Source: Daphnia pulex
Taxonomy: Eukaryota > Arthropoda > Branchiopoda > Diplostraca > Daphniidae
Assembly: GCF_021134715.1 (NCBI RefSeq)
Contig: NC_060024.1
Coordinates: 13,008,974 to 13,072,973 of the forward strand
Reading direction: 5' to 3'
DNA: 64,000 nucleotides
In this document: in pieces, positions 1 to 12,656 of the stretch
Position numbering within the stretch: position 1 is the first letter of the stretch
Layout of the letters: each line of letters begins with the position of its first letter
Translations under genes and position numbers: made by a program
The notes under the pieces: model-generated
The model's input: the letters and a program-made list of their open reading frames with translations, nothing else
The model's database searches: none
What the model was told of the DNA's origin: nothing

Positions 1-1372
1 GTTGACGTTGATGGCTTTGATAATATCCTTCGGGGTTTGACTGACGGTGAAGTCCTGAAGCACCTTCAACTTCCCGTGCAGTGACGTCAAGAAAGTGGTG
101 ACCTTTTTCATCTTGACTCCGTCGTTAATAGACGCTCCCAAATCCGCCTTAGTCTGGGTCAGGGTGCTGTTGGTCTGTAGTTGTTCAGCCGAAACTCTTT
201 GGGCCAGTGTTTCGGTCTCTTCGTAGTCTTTCAGCAAAGAATCCAACTCTTTTTGCAGCTTGGTTAAATGCGCTTCAGATAGTTTGACTTCGGCCACAAG
301 ATCTCGAATTTTGTACTCGGCTGTTTCGGCATCTTCAATTAACGCCAGCACATCCCAACTCAAAACGCAGCACATCACTGAAAAAGAGCGTTTGAAAATT
401 GTTATGCAGTTACGGAGACGAACTTTGATTATATAAAATTTAAGTAAACATTAGAAATGAGATTTACGTCCAAGAAAATTTTTTTCCTTGGCTTGGCTCT
501 TCTGTAATTTATGCAAATTATCAAGTACGGCGACTTGTTGATTTTTTGTGTCGTTCAATTTGGAAAGCGACGCGGCGACTTTTACTTTTTCGGTTTCCAT
601 CTGACGTAATGTTAGCTTCCTGTTGCTGTTTATGCTCTGGCTGTCTATGAATTCCTTTCCAAGACTGAAGGATTTCTCTTCCAGATAGGAAACAAAAGCC
701 ACGATGATTGGGACAGATTTACGGTACTTTGCAATGTGATTTTCAGCTTCTGTAACTGCCCCTGAAATTGAAATGAGTGAATCGTTGACGAACGGCAAGA
801 TATCGGAATTATTGTAGCGATCCTGAAAATAGCTGATCATCTGAGATGTACTAAGGCCTTTGAGGTCCGTGGTAACAGCTGCGTCAAAGCTAGACCAATC
901 GCCATCAGATAAATTATCTTCAAGGGGATCGCCACTGGTGTAGTCTTTGACGCAACGCTGATCTTTCTCATTATTCCGGCAACTGCTGCTGTCATTCATT
1001 TTGAATATATCGACCAATAAATGACTGAAATGCGTCAAGGTTTCGTTGAATGGCCAGCTAACGTCTTTCAACATATTTTTTATTGACGGCCGCTCAAGCT
1101 CGTGATAGTTGAAGTCTTCGTAAAATTCGTCAAATGATTGGTTCGTATCGTCGGTTAGACCTGATTAAACAAAAATAAATGGATAATCGACCGAAAATTG
1201 ACATGAAACTTAAACAAAAATAATTCACAAAAATTAACAAAATTATTGAGATCGTTGTAAATGCAGGCCTACCGTTGTGTAGAATCATTGACAAAATTGC
1301 AAAGGCACACCAAAAAGACAAGTAAAACATTGACCGATTTGGCATTGATTTTTTAACCCGTTGATTTGCCAT
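1..1372 (-). CDS. Gene A: secreted coiled-coil protein, 3' end beyond window
   Basis: Product not recognised. Three exons keep one frame: 1273-1372, 468-1160 and 374 down to base 1, where the gene runs off the window. The chosen start at 1372 begins with MANQRVKK and is followed by a hydrophobic stretch (about residues 15-33, FYLSFWCAFAILSM), so the protein is probably secreted or signal-anchored. An in-frame ATG lies further upstream, so the exact start is open. The rest is Lys/Glu-rich heptad-like helix with an ETLAQRV stretch and a late segment containing KLKVLQDF. Both introns split a codon after its first base. It is transcribed in the same direction as gene B. The late segment loosely resembles gene D (WDKLNRFF), but I could not align them with confidence. 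Confidence 0.6.
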
Positions 1373-1759
1373 AGTTACCAACCTAAAACCTATAGTGATG
1401 ATTTTTAACGACTCCCGACAAAACAAGAGTGCTCTCACTCAAAACTACGCATCGACATTTATACGTTTTTTACAAAGAAGTTAAAAAATCTGTTAAATTC
1501 TCTGGCCCATGCAAAGAGTTCAAAGAGGTTCACATTCAGATTTCATCAAGGGTTTTCCCAAAAAAAAAAAAACTTTATCTTTCTGTATGACGCTAAAAGT
1601 AACAGACATGCAGTAATTCAAGAAGAGTTAATAATTTCGCAATTCAGCAGTAGTTATCTGAATGAACCCGAACTCAGAGTGTATACAAAACACAGTCCTT
1701 GAGAATGAGTTATTTCTAAACAAGTCCATGAAATTATCCAATATCTGAACATATGTTTA

Positions 1760-4700
1760 TTAAGACACAAACATCCACTGTTGACCTAAAACACCGGGAA
1801 CGCAGCTCATGGCCCACACTTCAACTCCGTCGGCCACGGAATCTTGCGACACCGTCAGACACTTTTTCCAGTCGTTCTCCAGACGGCCTCGATTCAACTT
1901 CCACTTCTGGCCGGCGCCCTGTTGGCCGTTCTTTTTTTCTGACTGAACGAGGCGAATGTTGGCGACCGTGTTGAACGGTGCCGTGATGCATTTGTTCCAG
2001 CCGTTGCAGATGCGGTCGCCGTCTTTCATCCGCCAATACTGACCAAGTTCGTGACGGCAAGACTGCTGGACGAGCTTGGTTCCATCACCTCCGTCGTTGT
2101 TCAGACTGGCCAGACACTTGCCGGAGCCGTTTTTCAAACGCATCGATGACCTAGCGTTTCGCCGACTGTTGTCAGCGATAGGATTCTGATACCGAGTGGG
2201 TGATGGCGTTGTGATGCTAAAGTTTGGGTCGGACCTCATTTCGGAATTGTCGATACCCTGCAATAGTTGCGCTTGTTTCTGGAAGCAACAGCCACAGGGA
2301 AAATTAGAATAATTATTAGACTATTAAATGGCAGTTCAGTTTTTATACCAACAGTTCCAGTAATGTTTTCCAAGGAGAAGGCGTTGTTGTGATTGGGTCC
2401 TCTTGTCTTTGATTTATCGGGTACAGCAACCACGAATAACGTTCCAACAGGTTTTTTACTGCGATCATTTGATCTTGATAAATTTGATTCGTTTCGTTTC
2501 GCAGCCGTGCTTCGAGTAATTCCTATTGAAATAAAATTCCGTTGGTTAATATAGTCTAATAAAAAAAGAAATGAGTACTCTGCACCATTTGAACTGCGTA
2601 TGTCCGATCGACGACCATCATTTGCTGGGCGAGGCCGATTTTCAGTTTGATTAATTCGTCACTACGGCGCTGATAGCTAGCTTCGAGTTCTTCCCGCAGC
2701 TTACGCTCCGTTACGTTGGCCTTATAATAGAAACATGATACGTCAAGACAGATTTACTTGCAGCTTAACAAGTCAATAAACTTACATTCTGTTCCCCGGC
2801 GTCTATTTTTTGAAAAATGATTTTAAGGGCTGAAGTCTGAAGTTGACGTTCAACTCCCATCTGTCGAAAAGAAAGCGAACGTTTCTTGTTATTTATTCTT
2901 TGTAAAATTAGAAAAAGAATCAAACACAAAAATGGGGCTACAACTTACGTCGGTTTGGATTTGATCTATCATTTTTTGGAGTAATTCCTGGTCTCTTTGA
3001 ACCTGTCCAAAGGCAAAATCAAATGTGAGTCGAGACGTATTAATCAAGGCATTTTTTAATTATACACAAACCTTTGATTCGATTCTCTGAAAGCTGTCGA
3101 TGACGGTGGTATTGATTGATTTGAAGTCTCCTTGTAAAGCTGCAATCTAGGTACACGGACTAAATGAATTATTACACTAATAAATGATTAAAATTAAAAT
3201 CACATACCTGACTTCTAATAAGATCATCAATTTTTTTATTCGATTCCACGTGACCAGAAAGTAAACCATCCATAATAGTCTGCAACTGTAATTTAACGAG
3301 CGTATTATTAAGAACTGATGCTAAGTAGAAGACTAATAATTTACCCTAGTGGTTTCCATTTTGTAGCGGCTGTCTATGTCGGACATGACGGATTCGAAGC
3401 GCTCTTGAATCTGGCGCTCGATGGACATGTGAATGGACTCGTCAATTTTGACAGACATGACCAGCAAAGACGATGCGTAAGAGACGAAAAGCTTCCTATC
3501 CGTAAAATCTTGGTTGGCGTAGTTTTTCATAATTCGGCCCAGATCGAGTTTGGAGGCCAGGATGGACTTTGGACGGAAGCGGTATCCGCTCCACTGGATC
3601 GATTTTTTCGCTTCTCTCAGTAACTGCTGAAAAGTTACCGTGTTCATCTGCCGAAACTGTGAAAATTGGCCTAGCGAACTTGAATTGGCCGAATTCTTGT
3701 CTCCAAAGAGTGCTGGATTTTTCAACAAACTCTCTAGCATGCCGTCAAAATCGTTTATAGTTTCATTAGTCGAATGCCCACCATCAGCGAAAAAATCGAC
3801 AAGCATTTGTCGGCCTTTAGAGTCGGTTGTGTTGTAGATGCGATTGATCATCGAGGCCATTTTGTCTGGCCGCTGGTTCTCCTTTTCCCAGTAGAGCGAC
3901 TCCCAATTGTGTAGATTATCTGACTGGACCACCCGTTGTTTAGTCATGGCCAGCAGTTGTTTCACAGCCCAGTAAATGTTGGAATGCTGATGGTCGACAA
4001 CTTCGGTGTCGTCGAAAGTCTCGGCGAAGATGCTGTTGGCCGACTCGGCGATGAGGCGCTTGGCATCTTGTGGCGTAAGCAAGACAGTCTCATTGTTGGG
4101 GAAGCGACCCATCAGCCGGTTGAAGAACTCGCCGGATTGAACGCTGCTGAGGCGGACCGTCGTTTCCTTCCGCCTGGTTTTCTGCGACTCCAGTCCCAAT
4201 TTCAATTTCAAGTGGTAAAATTGCTGAGGATTGAACTTCATTTGCTCGGTCAGAGTGTCGCAATCTTCGACCGATGAGCAAATCATGCTGAACCGCAGGA
4301 ATTTTTCCTGCTGGTATTGTTGCCGGACGCCGCTCAGAGCGTATTGGCCCGTGAGTTTGTGTCTGGGCGTCGTCGCCACGACCCATTCGAACGGCAAGAC
4401 TTCCAGCTGGTGTTTCTTGACGACTTCCCCGAGAACGCCACTCAAATACTCGGCAATCTTTTCTTCCAGCTCATCATCCCACAGGTGAATAACGAAACGC
4501 AATTCCGCCTCGCCAGTCACGTTGTTGTGAGAACTGACGGCGCTCCGGTGATCCAGCAGAGCAATGGGCGTGAAGAAATAGCGCTGATGGTGCGGGTGAC
4601 TCTTCCGGATCGTTTGGTCGCCACCGTGCTGGTAGATTTTGACGCGGAAGTCGCGATAAGGCATCGATTTGACGGCCAGCGGAGACAACTGGAGATTGGC

Positions 4701-4844
4701 CCAGGACGATTCCAATCCTGACGATGTTGGGGCTGGAACCTTGCCGTTCTTGTCCTTGGTTGCCTGCAGTACGCTGAAACTCTGAACTCTAGAAATGGCA
4801 ATCAATAAGGCTAACAATAGTCGAAACAAAAATTTTAGCATCAT
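1760..4844 (-). CDS. Gene B: secreted protein, novel N-terminal domain + coiled coil + ricin-type lectin
   Basis: Eight exons: 3345-4844, 3208-3285, 3072-3146, 2949-3002, 2786-2860, 2586-2720, 2349-2522 and 1760-2278. All junctions are phase 0. The start at 4844 gives a signal peptide (LKFLFRLLLALLIAISRVQS). Residues 50-500 form a domain I do not recognise, with landmarks SPLAVKSMPYRDFR, LDHRSAVS, HLWDDELE and IQWSGYRF. Exons 2-7 are short coiled-coil units. The last exon carries a Ser/Thr/Pro linker and a beta-trefoil lectin with three QxW-type turns (GQYWRM, GQKWKL, GQQWMF), typical of ricin B carbohydrate binding. Gene C, head to head with it, shares the N-terminal domain but ends in C1q. 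The donor of exon 6 (GTGCAG) is weak, so the 2520-2590 junction could differ. A carbohydrate-recognition or defence role is inferred. Confidence 0.8.
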
Positions 4845-5654
4845 GATGGTATTTTAAGTTGTGACGTGGCTGATCACAGACAGAAGTGCGGCAGTTCTCG
4901 GCAGTTCTCTCATTACAGCCACCCATCATCATACAGCCGACGAGGTTTTTATTCCATTCTTGTGCACGAAAATTTCTGTTGGGATGTGGGGTGTTCGTCG
5001 GTAGTTCGGTGATCCTACGCAGCTTAGGTGATCATAGGTCACACAGATAAACAGTCAACCGAACTGGAAATGTGTGAATTAATGTAAACACTCAAATGAT
5101 AAGTCAGTGTGAGTTTCAAGTCTGGAAAAAACCAAAGGTGAAAGGGTAATGGTCAAATAGCAAGAAGTTAGTCGTCCGGAGCAAAGAGTAAATTTAACAT
5201 TTAGATTGATATCTTGTTACATTTGGGGATAGTTCATTTTCGTTTAGCCAAACTAAATTTAGGAAAAAACCCAGGACGTCATAAAACAAAATCAGGAAAA
5301 TCCAGGAGATGTTCAGACTTTTCTTCGACAAAAAGCGCTTCACTTTCTGCTTCGACCGCAAGTAGGAAATAAGATATTGTCACTGCGACAGTGCGACTGG
5401 AAAAATTTGAATAAATAAAATAAGAGTGCAGACGTGCCTCCTTCGCTTGGCTTGCAACACTATATAGATAGCCGTTACAGCAGGCGAATCGAAATCCATA
5501 TTTCATTCCTACAAAAGACCTCATTTCACCATTTCGTAATGATGTTTTTTTTTCAAATTAGAAATTAAAGTGTAATTATCCTTAAATGTTATTTTATATG
5601 GTAATATATAATATATTTTGTTTTATAATAACACATGTAGGTTCCGTTTTGATC
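4845..5654. promoter_or_regulatory. Shared intergenic region between divergent genes B and C
   Basis: This 810 bp spacer separates the start codons of the head-to-head paralogues B (minus) and C (plus). On the plus strand a TATA-like run (tatataga, from 5461) lies about 190 bp before the gene C start. On the minus strand an AATAAAAA stretch near 4945 lies about 100 bp before the gene B start. Either could be a core promoter. No other conserved site was identified by eye. Shared control of the two genes is an inference from position only. Confidence 0.4.
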
Positions 5655-8600
5655 ATGGACCGCCAATCCGTCTTGGCACTAGTTCTGCAGATCTTGCTGA
5701 TAAGCGCCGAGTCGGAAAGTCAACCGAAAGCCCCGTCATCTTGGCCAGCAGCAGACGTCATCCATCTATCCCCGTTGGCTGTCAAATCGATGCCCTATCG
5801 TGATTTCCGCATTAAATTCTACCGTCGCCAGAACGATTTAATCTACGATGTTAGTAGAAGTGCAGGTGAAAATCAGCAACCGGCATCCATTGGTGACGTG
5901 CGCTATTTTTACACGCCCATAGGATCACTCGATCACCGGAGTGCCGTCAGCTACCACAACAACGTGACCGGTGAGTCCGAATTGCGTTTCGTTATTCACC
6001 TGTGGGATGATGAGCTAGAGGACGCGATTGCCAAGTATTTGAAAAACGTTCTCAAGACACCGGTAAGAAAAGAAGATTTGGAAGTCATCCCTTTTCAGCG
6101 GATCTACCTAGAACTCAACACCAAGCTGCAAGAATTTGTCCAATTCGAATCGAGAAAAGCTTGGACTCATTATTACGTGCAAGAGAGGTACATCTGGCCC
6201 CGAATGAAGTGCCCATCCACCATGGATTGCAACAAGATGGCTGAGCAAATGAGGCTCAATCCAACCCAGTTCTCCGACTGCTTCCAACTGAAATTCCTAA
6301 TGGAAGCCCAGCAGCGGAGCACACAATTGTTGAAAAAAGAGATTTCCATCGAAGCCAGCAGTCTTGTATTAGGTCGACTCTACAGCCGAGTCGAATCGAA
6401 ATTCCAGCGTCAAAATTACGTTCTACTAACTCCACTAGACACTCGACAGCTCATCTTCGAATCAGTCAATAAAATCATTTCGCAAAATTTCGACGACGGA
6501 GCAGTGGTGGACGATTCCAACATGTACGCTTCACTCGAGCAGCTGCTGGTACCTTCGAAACAAAACATGAATGGTCAGCCGAAAAATCCATCCGACGGCG
6601 GTTGGGATTTACTTTACTGGGAGCAGGACGAAAATTACCGACCCGACAAACTGGCCACAATCATAAATCAAATTTACAATTTCTCAGATTCAAATGGTAA
6701 ACGCAAGTTGATTGAGGTTTTTCGACTAAAAAGTGACCGCTCCAAAAGTTATTCCGACGCCGATTTGAGCGCCATGTTCGAAAAATTCGCATTCACGGTC
6801 GGAGATTTTCTACAAAGGATCGAAGTGGTAGATGAACCGACTCCTGACGATTACGATTGCGACGTTGTAAACGTTACAAAAGTGGCAGAGGACAAAGCAC
6901 ATCTCCCAAGCTTCAAAAGGGAGATGATGACGTCTGAAGCCCTCTTCAGCCAAAGCGGTTTCCATGTCATACCAGATCAAATCAATCAAACAAAGAGCGA
7001 CTGGGACGCCGAATTTTCAGACATTTCGGAGGAACACAAGACATTGGCCTTGAAGATGCTCATGGCGAGTGGAAATGTTATAAAATGGACGGGAAAAGAA
7101 TTTGTCTTAAAGCCGCAGAAATTTTCCAAATTGAATTTGGCTAAATTGAGAGGTAGGCAGGCAGATAGCAGGGCCATGTTTAAGATTTCAGTTCCCTACC
7201 TCGAAGCCGACATGGTAATGAATCCTAAAATTGACGTCAATTTCTACTGGACTCCTGAGCGTGACTTGAAGGTTCGTCTGCAAGATGCGCTTCTCATTGT
7301 AGAGGAAAAATTCAAGCAAATCAAATCCAAGGTAAACACGTTGTCGCCCAGTTATTTGAGCCACTTATCACATTTTTACCTCTCCATAGATGACATCAAA
7401 TTATACGGCACTAGTAAATGATCGAGAAAAGGAAATTATCGAGTCAACAGCGGCCCGTCTGCATGATGCGCTTCGAGATGTAGACGAAAAATTTCATCAA
7501 ATGGAATTGAAGGTATAATTGTTGCCGTCAAGTCATTCTTAAACACTTATTATACTACAATTCTATACAGATGAAATCAAATTACACCGCAATGACATCA
7601 AATTACACGGCCCTAGTAAATGATCGAGAAAAGGAAATTGTTGAGTCAACAGCGGCCCGCCTGCAAGATGCGCTTCTGGCTGTAGACGAAAAATTCCAAC
7701 AAATGGAATTCAAGGTATAAATGTTGCCGTCAAGTCAATTAAATCACTTATCGTATTTTAATCCTACATATAGATGGCATCAAATTACACCGAAATAATA
7801 AATGTTCGTCAAAAGGTAATTTGGGTTTTTGTTCGATAAGCCTATCATGACTCTATTGGCCTTCTGACTTTATTGGCGATGCATGATTGCGTTTTCAGAT
7901 GCTGCACGATTACACAACCCGACACGAAGCCTTAGAGGAGAACACGTCGAAAAAAATCAACGAGTTGCATCATTTGGTCGAACAAGAGGTGTCGAATTTG
8001 GGCAACCAGACAAATAGGCAATTTTCCGAGCAAACTGCTATTCGAAATGCTCTGATTGTAAGTGATGCGTACAACTATTGATGCATTATCTACTATAATC
8101 CATTTACATGCTACATCACATTGTTGGGGATTCTACCAGCAATCTGTGAAGAAGGGACAGGCGATTGCACTGCAGTTGTCGAATGAAGCCTACGAAGAAA
8201 GTCTGCGTCAACTACGTGCCCAAATAAACCGAGGGGCGAAACTCGGCCGGATGCCGTCGTCATGCCGAGACTTGTGGACGATCGGCCACTCCCACACGGG
8301 CTACTACATCGTCCAGGGCAACAACAACAAACATCCGATCGAAATCCTTTACTGCGACATGGCCGACAGAGGAAATGCCTCCAGCAGCAGCGCATTGCAA
8401 CGAGACTGTACTAAATGTTTCATTCCTTTGCCTACTCTACAAATTGACTAATTCGAAATGTTGACGTCTTACAGACAGCAGAGCCGATTCCAATGAAAAG
8501 TGGATCGGTTATTCCGACGTCAAAACTTCCTCCGTTTACTTTTACGCCCAGCGCTTGACGACGTTCAGCCAGCAAGGAGCGCCAGTTCCATTTCAGGCAG

Positions 8601-8944
8601 AGATTTTGAATGCTGGCGGAGCCTTCCGCTTGTCAGACGGGACATTCAGCGTGCCCACGCCGGGAATTTATCATTTCTCCTTCAGCGGACTGAGAGCGGC
8701 CGCCTATCATTTCGTTCACGTAACGCTGCAAGTCAACGGCAAACGATTCGGCTCCGCTTATTCGGGCACACCGGAGAGCAACAAAGTTCCCTATCGCCCC
8801 ACCAGCCTGTCGTTGCAATCGGTTCTCGAACTGAGACGAGGAGACCAAGTCCGTCTGTTTCTGGAAGCTGGAGCCATCGGAGCCGAAACACCGTGCCAAG
8901 ACTGCGTCCATTTTAGTGGCATGCTTCTGACAGAATATTTGTAG
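5655..8944 (+). CDS. Gene C: secreted protein, novel N-terminal domain + repeated coiled coil + C1q domain
   Basis: Seven exons: 5655-7331, 7390-7512, 7571-7714, 7774-7815, 7899-8057, 8140-8407 and 8475-8944. The start at 5655 (MDRQSVLALVLQ) gives a signal peptide; an in-frame ATG at 5586 is less suitable. Exon 1 encodes the same domain as gene B (SPLAVKSMPYRDFR, LDHRSAVS, HLWDDELE). Exons 2, 3 and part of 4 are tandem copies of one coiled-coil unit (SNYTALVNDREKE, STAARL). Exon 6 has the CRDLWTIGHSHTGYYIVQG and YCDM segment that precedes C1q domains in many Daphnia proteins. Exon 7 is a C1q/TNF-like fold (SVYFYAQRL, GIYHFSFSGL, LRRGDQVRLFLEAG). Such proteins oligomerise and bind ligands outside the cell; the ligand here is unknown. 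AATAAA follows at 8995. Confidence 0.85.
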
Positions 8945-9962
8945 CCTGACCCGTAGCTATAGAAAAATGTCATATACAATACGCATAATACAAAAATAAA
9001 AGACACAGAAAGAGACAGTAGGAGAAAGCGGACCTAAACTAGAAACTGAGAATAATTTAGATAAGGGAAGAAAATGTAGTACGAATAATAAGTACACTTG
9101 AATGTGTGACTCCTATTTTCTTTTTCAATAAAAATCCATATAGTTGTCAAGTGCTTTAGTCGTAATTGAATTGACACAAACTGGAAAAAGTTAAGGTGGC
9201 CAAAAATAAATGACTAAAACGCATTATCGCGAAAAATCTGGGAAAATGTTTGCAAAAATGGTTTTTCCCCTTTGCAGAGACTAGTAATACACTTTAACTC
9301 GCACATCGAGTCTTGTAAGTCTCCTTCTTAAGGTCATGTTCTCATCCTTCTTAAATAAGTAACAACCCTAAAAATCTATAGGAACTGGGATACCTGGGAT
9401 ATTATAACGGAATGAAAATAAAGCGTTTTTGTACCCGAAGATTAAAATAATTTTTAATAATTTGGTTGTTGAGCCAATTTAAAAAAAAAGTCAATAAAAC
9501 ATATCAAAATAAAACCCGTTTTTGAATGTTTTCTCCCAAAATACAAGAATAAGTTACAATAGATTAATAAAAATTTTTCCCCAAATGAGAGGCGAAACCC
9601 AAATGTAGTACAGCAGTTACTTTTATTTAATTTTAGTAAATTAATTCCCAAGGTTTCCATCTTCGCAGTTGTACAAGCTCAGCTTGGGAACTCTCTCTCC
9701 TATAGCATATACATCATGCTCGCAGAAAATTATTATTCCAGATTGATGAAAGTGGAAATCAGATGCACCAATCAAAAGGGTTGGCGTCAGCAGCCCTTAT
9801 CGTGATTCAAGAGATCCTCTTTCTTAGCGGTTGGGTATTTCCAGTGAAATTAATACCGAAGATTCAATCGCGGATAAGATGCAGACTGCAGGCAAAACTG
9901 CAAGGACCAATAAAGTTGCGGCGATTACGCCACTACCATGCAAATGGCCACTCCACAACGCG
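8945..9962. other. Gene C 3' flank and spacer before gene D
   Basis: A polyadenylation signal AATAAA lies at 8995-9000 and a second at about 9126. The rest is AT-rich. I see no gene, RNA or repeat in it. Confidence 0.5.
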
Positions 9963-9972
9963 TATATATAAA
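9963..9972 (+). promoter_or_regulatory. TATA box of gene D
   Basis: The run tatatataaa lies 74 bp upstream of the chosen gene D start codon, which fits a core promoter with a short 5' leader. Confidence 0.6.
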
Positions 9973-10045
9973 GGTGGATTGGAGTTCTGCATTTTGGAAG
10001 AAGTTGAATCAGTAAGATTTTACTTCGCTTGGGATCAACATCGAG

Positions 10046-12656
10046 ATGCAGCGTCCCGGCATCGGAGCCTCACGATACGCCAGCACCGGGCTCATTTTAC
10101 TGGTGCTGCTGATGACGCAATTGACGACAGCAGTTCCTCAACAACGTAAGTCTCGATCGTGTTTCGTTCTTTCAACTGTTTAATAAGTTGACTTCAATTG
10201 ATTGTACAATTCACGCATGTAGGGAGAGCTGGAAATAAGCAAAGGGGAACGACAACTAGAGCCCCCACCACTCCAAGAGCACGTAATATACCATTTTGTC
10301 TAGCCTAAGATTGAATGATGCGGAATGATGGTCATGTTGACTTGTGTTACAACCTACTGGATCTTAATTACCGAATTTGGCAGTGACTATATATGAGAAA
10401 CTGGATGCAGCCGACAACAAGGAGGGAGGAATCGCTAAAGGGATTGAGAATTTCAAGATGATGATTGGCGGCAAATTCAACTGGGAACATCTTCTCTCGC
10501 CTGCACCGCTCAGCGTCTCCGTTCTCGGTGACCTGATGGTGCTCTCCAGCGTGGCTCAGGATTTCTCACTGGAAAAAGGTCGCCCGGAAAATGGATTCCA
10601 GTACATGGAGTTCCCCAAGAGCTTCCGCGCCACTCTGGTACAGATCAGCAACACAGGCTACACTACGTTTCTCAAGGCCCACACCAATATGGACCAGATC
10701 CGGCTGCACACGATGGCCGTTCCGGCTCAAATGAAGGAGGCAACGACTATCCTGTTCTCCAGGAATCCTGCAGTTATCGAAAAGTTTATAAGCCTTCCTC
10801 TTCAGCGCGTTCTAAGCTCCAGCCAAAGTTGCGTCACGCTGTCGCAGGACGTGGTCGATGGCTTTGAAAGCCTTATCTCTTTGACGATGGAAGTCATCGC
10901 CGTTTCGACAGCCACCAAGGGCATCTCAGAAGTGGAACAGGCAAACATCAATCGCCAGTTAAAGACAGCTAACGCCACTTTGGCCGAAAAGAGACACATG
11001 AAGGACCTACTCGAAAAAGAACACTCCGAAATGAAAGTTCTTTTAGAGAAAAACCAACAAATCTACGAGAAAACCTTGGATGGCATTCCGACCGGTTGGC
11101 AAACTGTCTCTATGAATTTCTTCGGAGGGATAGCCAATTTATTCTCACGAAAACTCAATTCGGCTCTGGACGAAGAAGGTACTTCACCTTCGGTTCCACC
11201 GGAGTCACAAAGCGGTAAAGGGGCAGAGTTCGTCGACTCGAGTTCCTCTGACTCTGACCGTTACTACAACAACAAATATCGGTCAAAGAACATCCAATGT
11301 TTGCAAAAGTCGAACATTCTAGATAGCATCATCGAAATACAAGAGATGGCAAACAAACTCGACGAAAGAGACGAGGAATTCAAGCCGTTGAATTTGGCAT
11401 CGAATGGCGGATTCAAACCAAAGGAAGATTTAAAAGTACTGAAAGGCATTAGTAATCAACACTTTAAATGCTCTCCGGTTGAGGACAGTGTTAAATCTCT
11501 TCGAAAATTGTTAACGACACTGAAAGAGTATTTCTCTGAGTTAGCAAAACCTCAGGAAGTCGCCGCCAATAAAACGAAGGCGGCAAATACTACAGAGGAG
11601 GAAAACGAGATTCCAGTCACAACTGCAACTAAACCAATGTCACTGTTAGAGAGTGCCATCAAAGAATTGGAGGCAGTGAAGGAGTTGACTCACTGGATGC
11701 GTGCCAAAGCCTCGGAGGGAAAACAGCCGATCCAGAGCAAGAGCCCGCTGTCTCCGCCCACGCCGAAAGGCGGCCTTCCAGGCGACAACGCCGTGGCCAA
11801 CGCCCGTTTCAAGGTGACGCAGGCCACCGAGGTGTTGAGGCAAGCGCGAGAGAGTGCCGAAAGTACCCGAGCCCAGATGATCCAAGTCAACAACGAGTAC
11901 ATTCAGTACATGGAAAAAGCCCAAAGCCTTCAAATCGAGTCGGTGTCGTACGACGAAATCATCAAAATGCTGTCGGAAGGCCTGGACATCCTCAGCAAAC
12001 TAAAGGGCCACTGGGACAAGCTCAATCGATTTTTCCTCACCATCAACAATTTGATCAAAATCACGATGGACACTGAGCTCAGGATGTTTGTCAAAAAATT
12101 GGAGAGTGCCAAAGACGTCAAAATCCTGACGGACGATGTCGGTCTCCAGTTAACTGCCAATCTCATCTTCGAGTCGGCCATGAAAGCCAATCAGGCGAGC
12201 TTCTACGTCTATTCCATGTCCAGTTTGTATGTCAAAGTCTCCGACAACCACATCATGGACAGCCTGGCCAGTTTAGACACCATGATCAACATGGATCCTA
12301 AGAAACACGACATTCAGTCAGTAAGGAATAAATTGCTGGCCAAATGCAAGAAAGACTCGGAGGAGATCATCAAATTGGTCCTCGACGAAAAGCAGAAACT
12401 TGTTGAAGCAATCGACACGCGCGAGAGGGAAATTAAAGAATCCTACGCTTTTCTCAAGAAAATTCCCCGGACGCAAATAGCGACGACACCGCGACCCAAG
12501 TCGAGGGGAAGACCGACAACAGCGAATCCTGTTTCGAACGATGACGAGTACGATTACTCAGATGGTGGGGATGAAGAACAAGAAACGGACGATTCCGCTG
12601 ACTACGGTGAGCCGCAACCTGAAGATCTTGAATCGGCTTTCGACATACCCTTATAA
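10046..12656 (+). CDS. Gene D: large secreted coiled-coil protein
   Basis: Three exons (10046-10145, 10223-10282, 10384-12656) encode about 810 residues; both introns are phase 1. The start at 10046 gives MQRPGIGASRYAS followed by a hydrophobic signal core (GLILLVLLMTQLTTA). Exon 2 is a short Thr/Pro/Arg linker. Exon 3 is mostly alpha-helical. It has an N-terminal helical part, a segment GIPTGWQTVSMNFFGG, a Ser-rich insert, a second helical part with KGHWDKLNRFF, and an acidic tail rich in Asp, Glu and Tyr (DDEYDYSDGGDEE). I do not recognise the family. The two-part helical layout around GWQ and W-KL-FF motifs suggests one folded helical bundle rather than a simple rod. It lies downstream of gene C on the same strand with its own TATA box. 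Confidence 0.75.

Noticed and set aside
2236-2433. Alternative frame of gene B exon 7
   Set aside because: Only the other frame joins the ricin-lectin exon in phase; this frame would run into a stop after the junction.
5279-5524. 81-codon minus-strand frame between genes B and C
   Set aside because: No signal peptide, known domain or splice site; it lies in the presumed shared promoter region.
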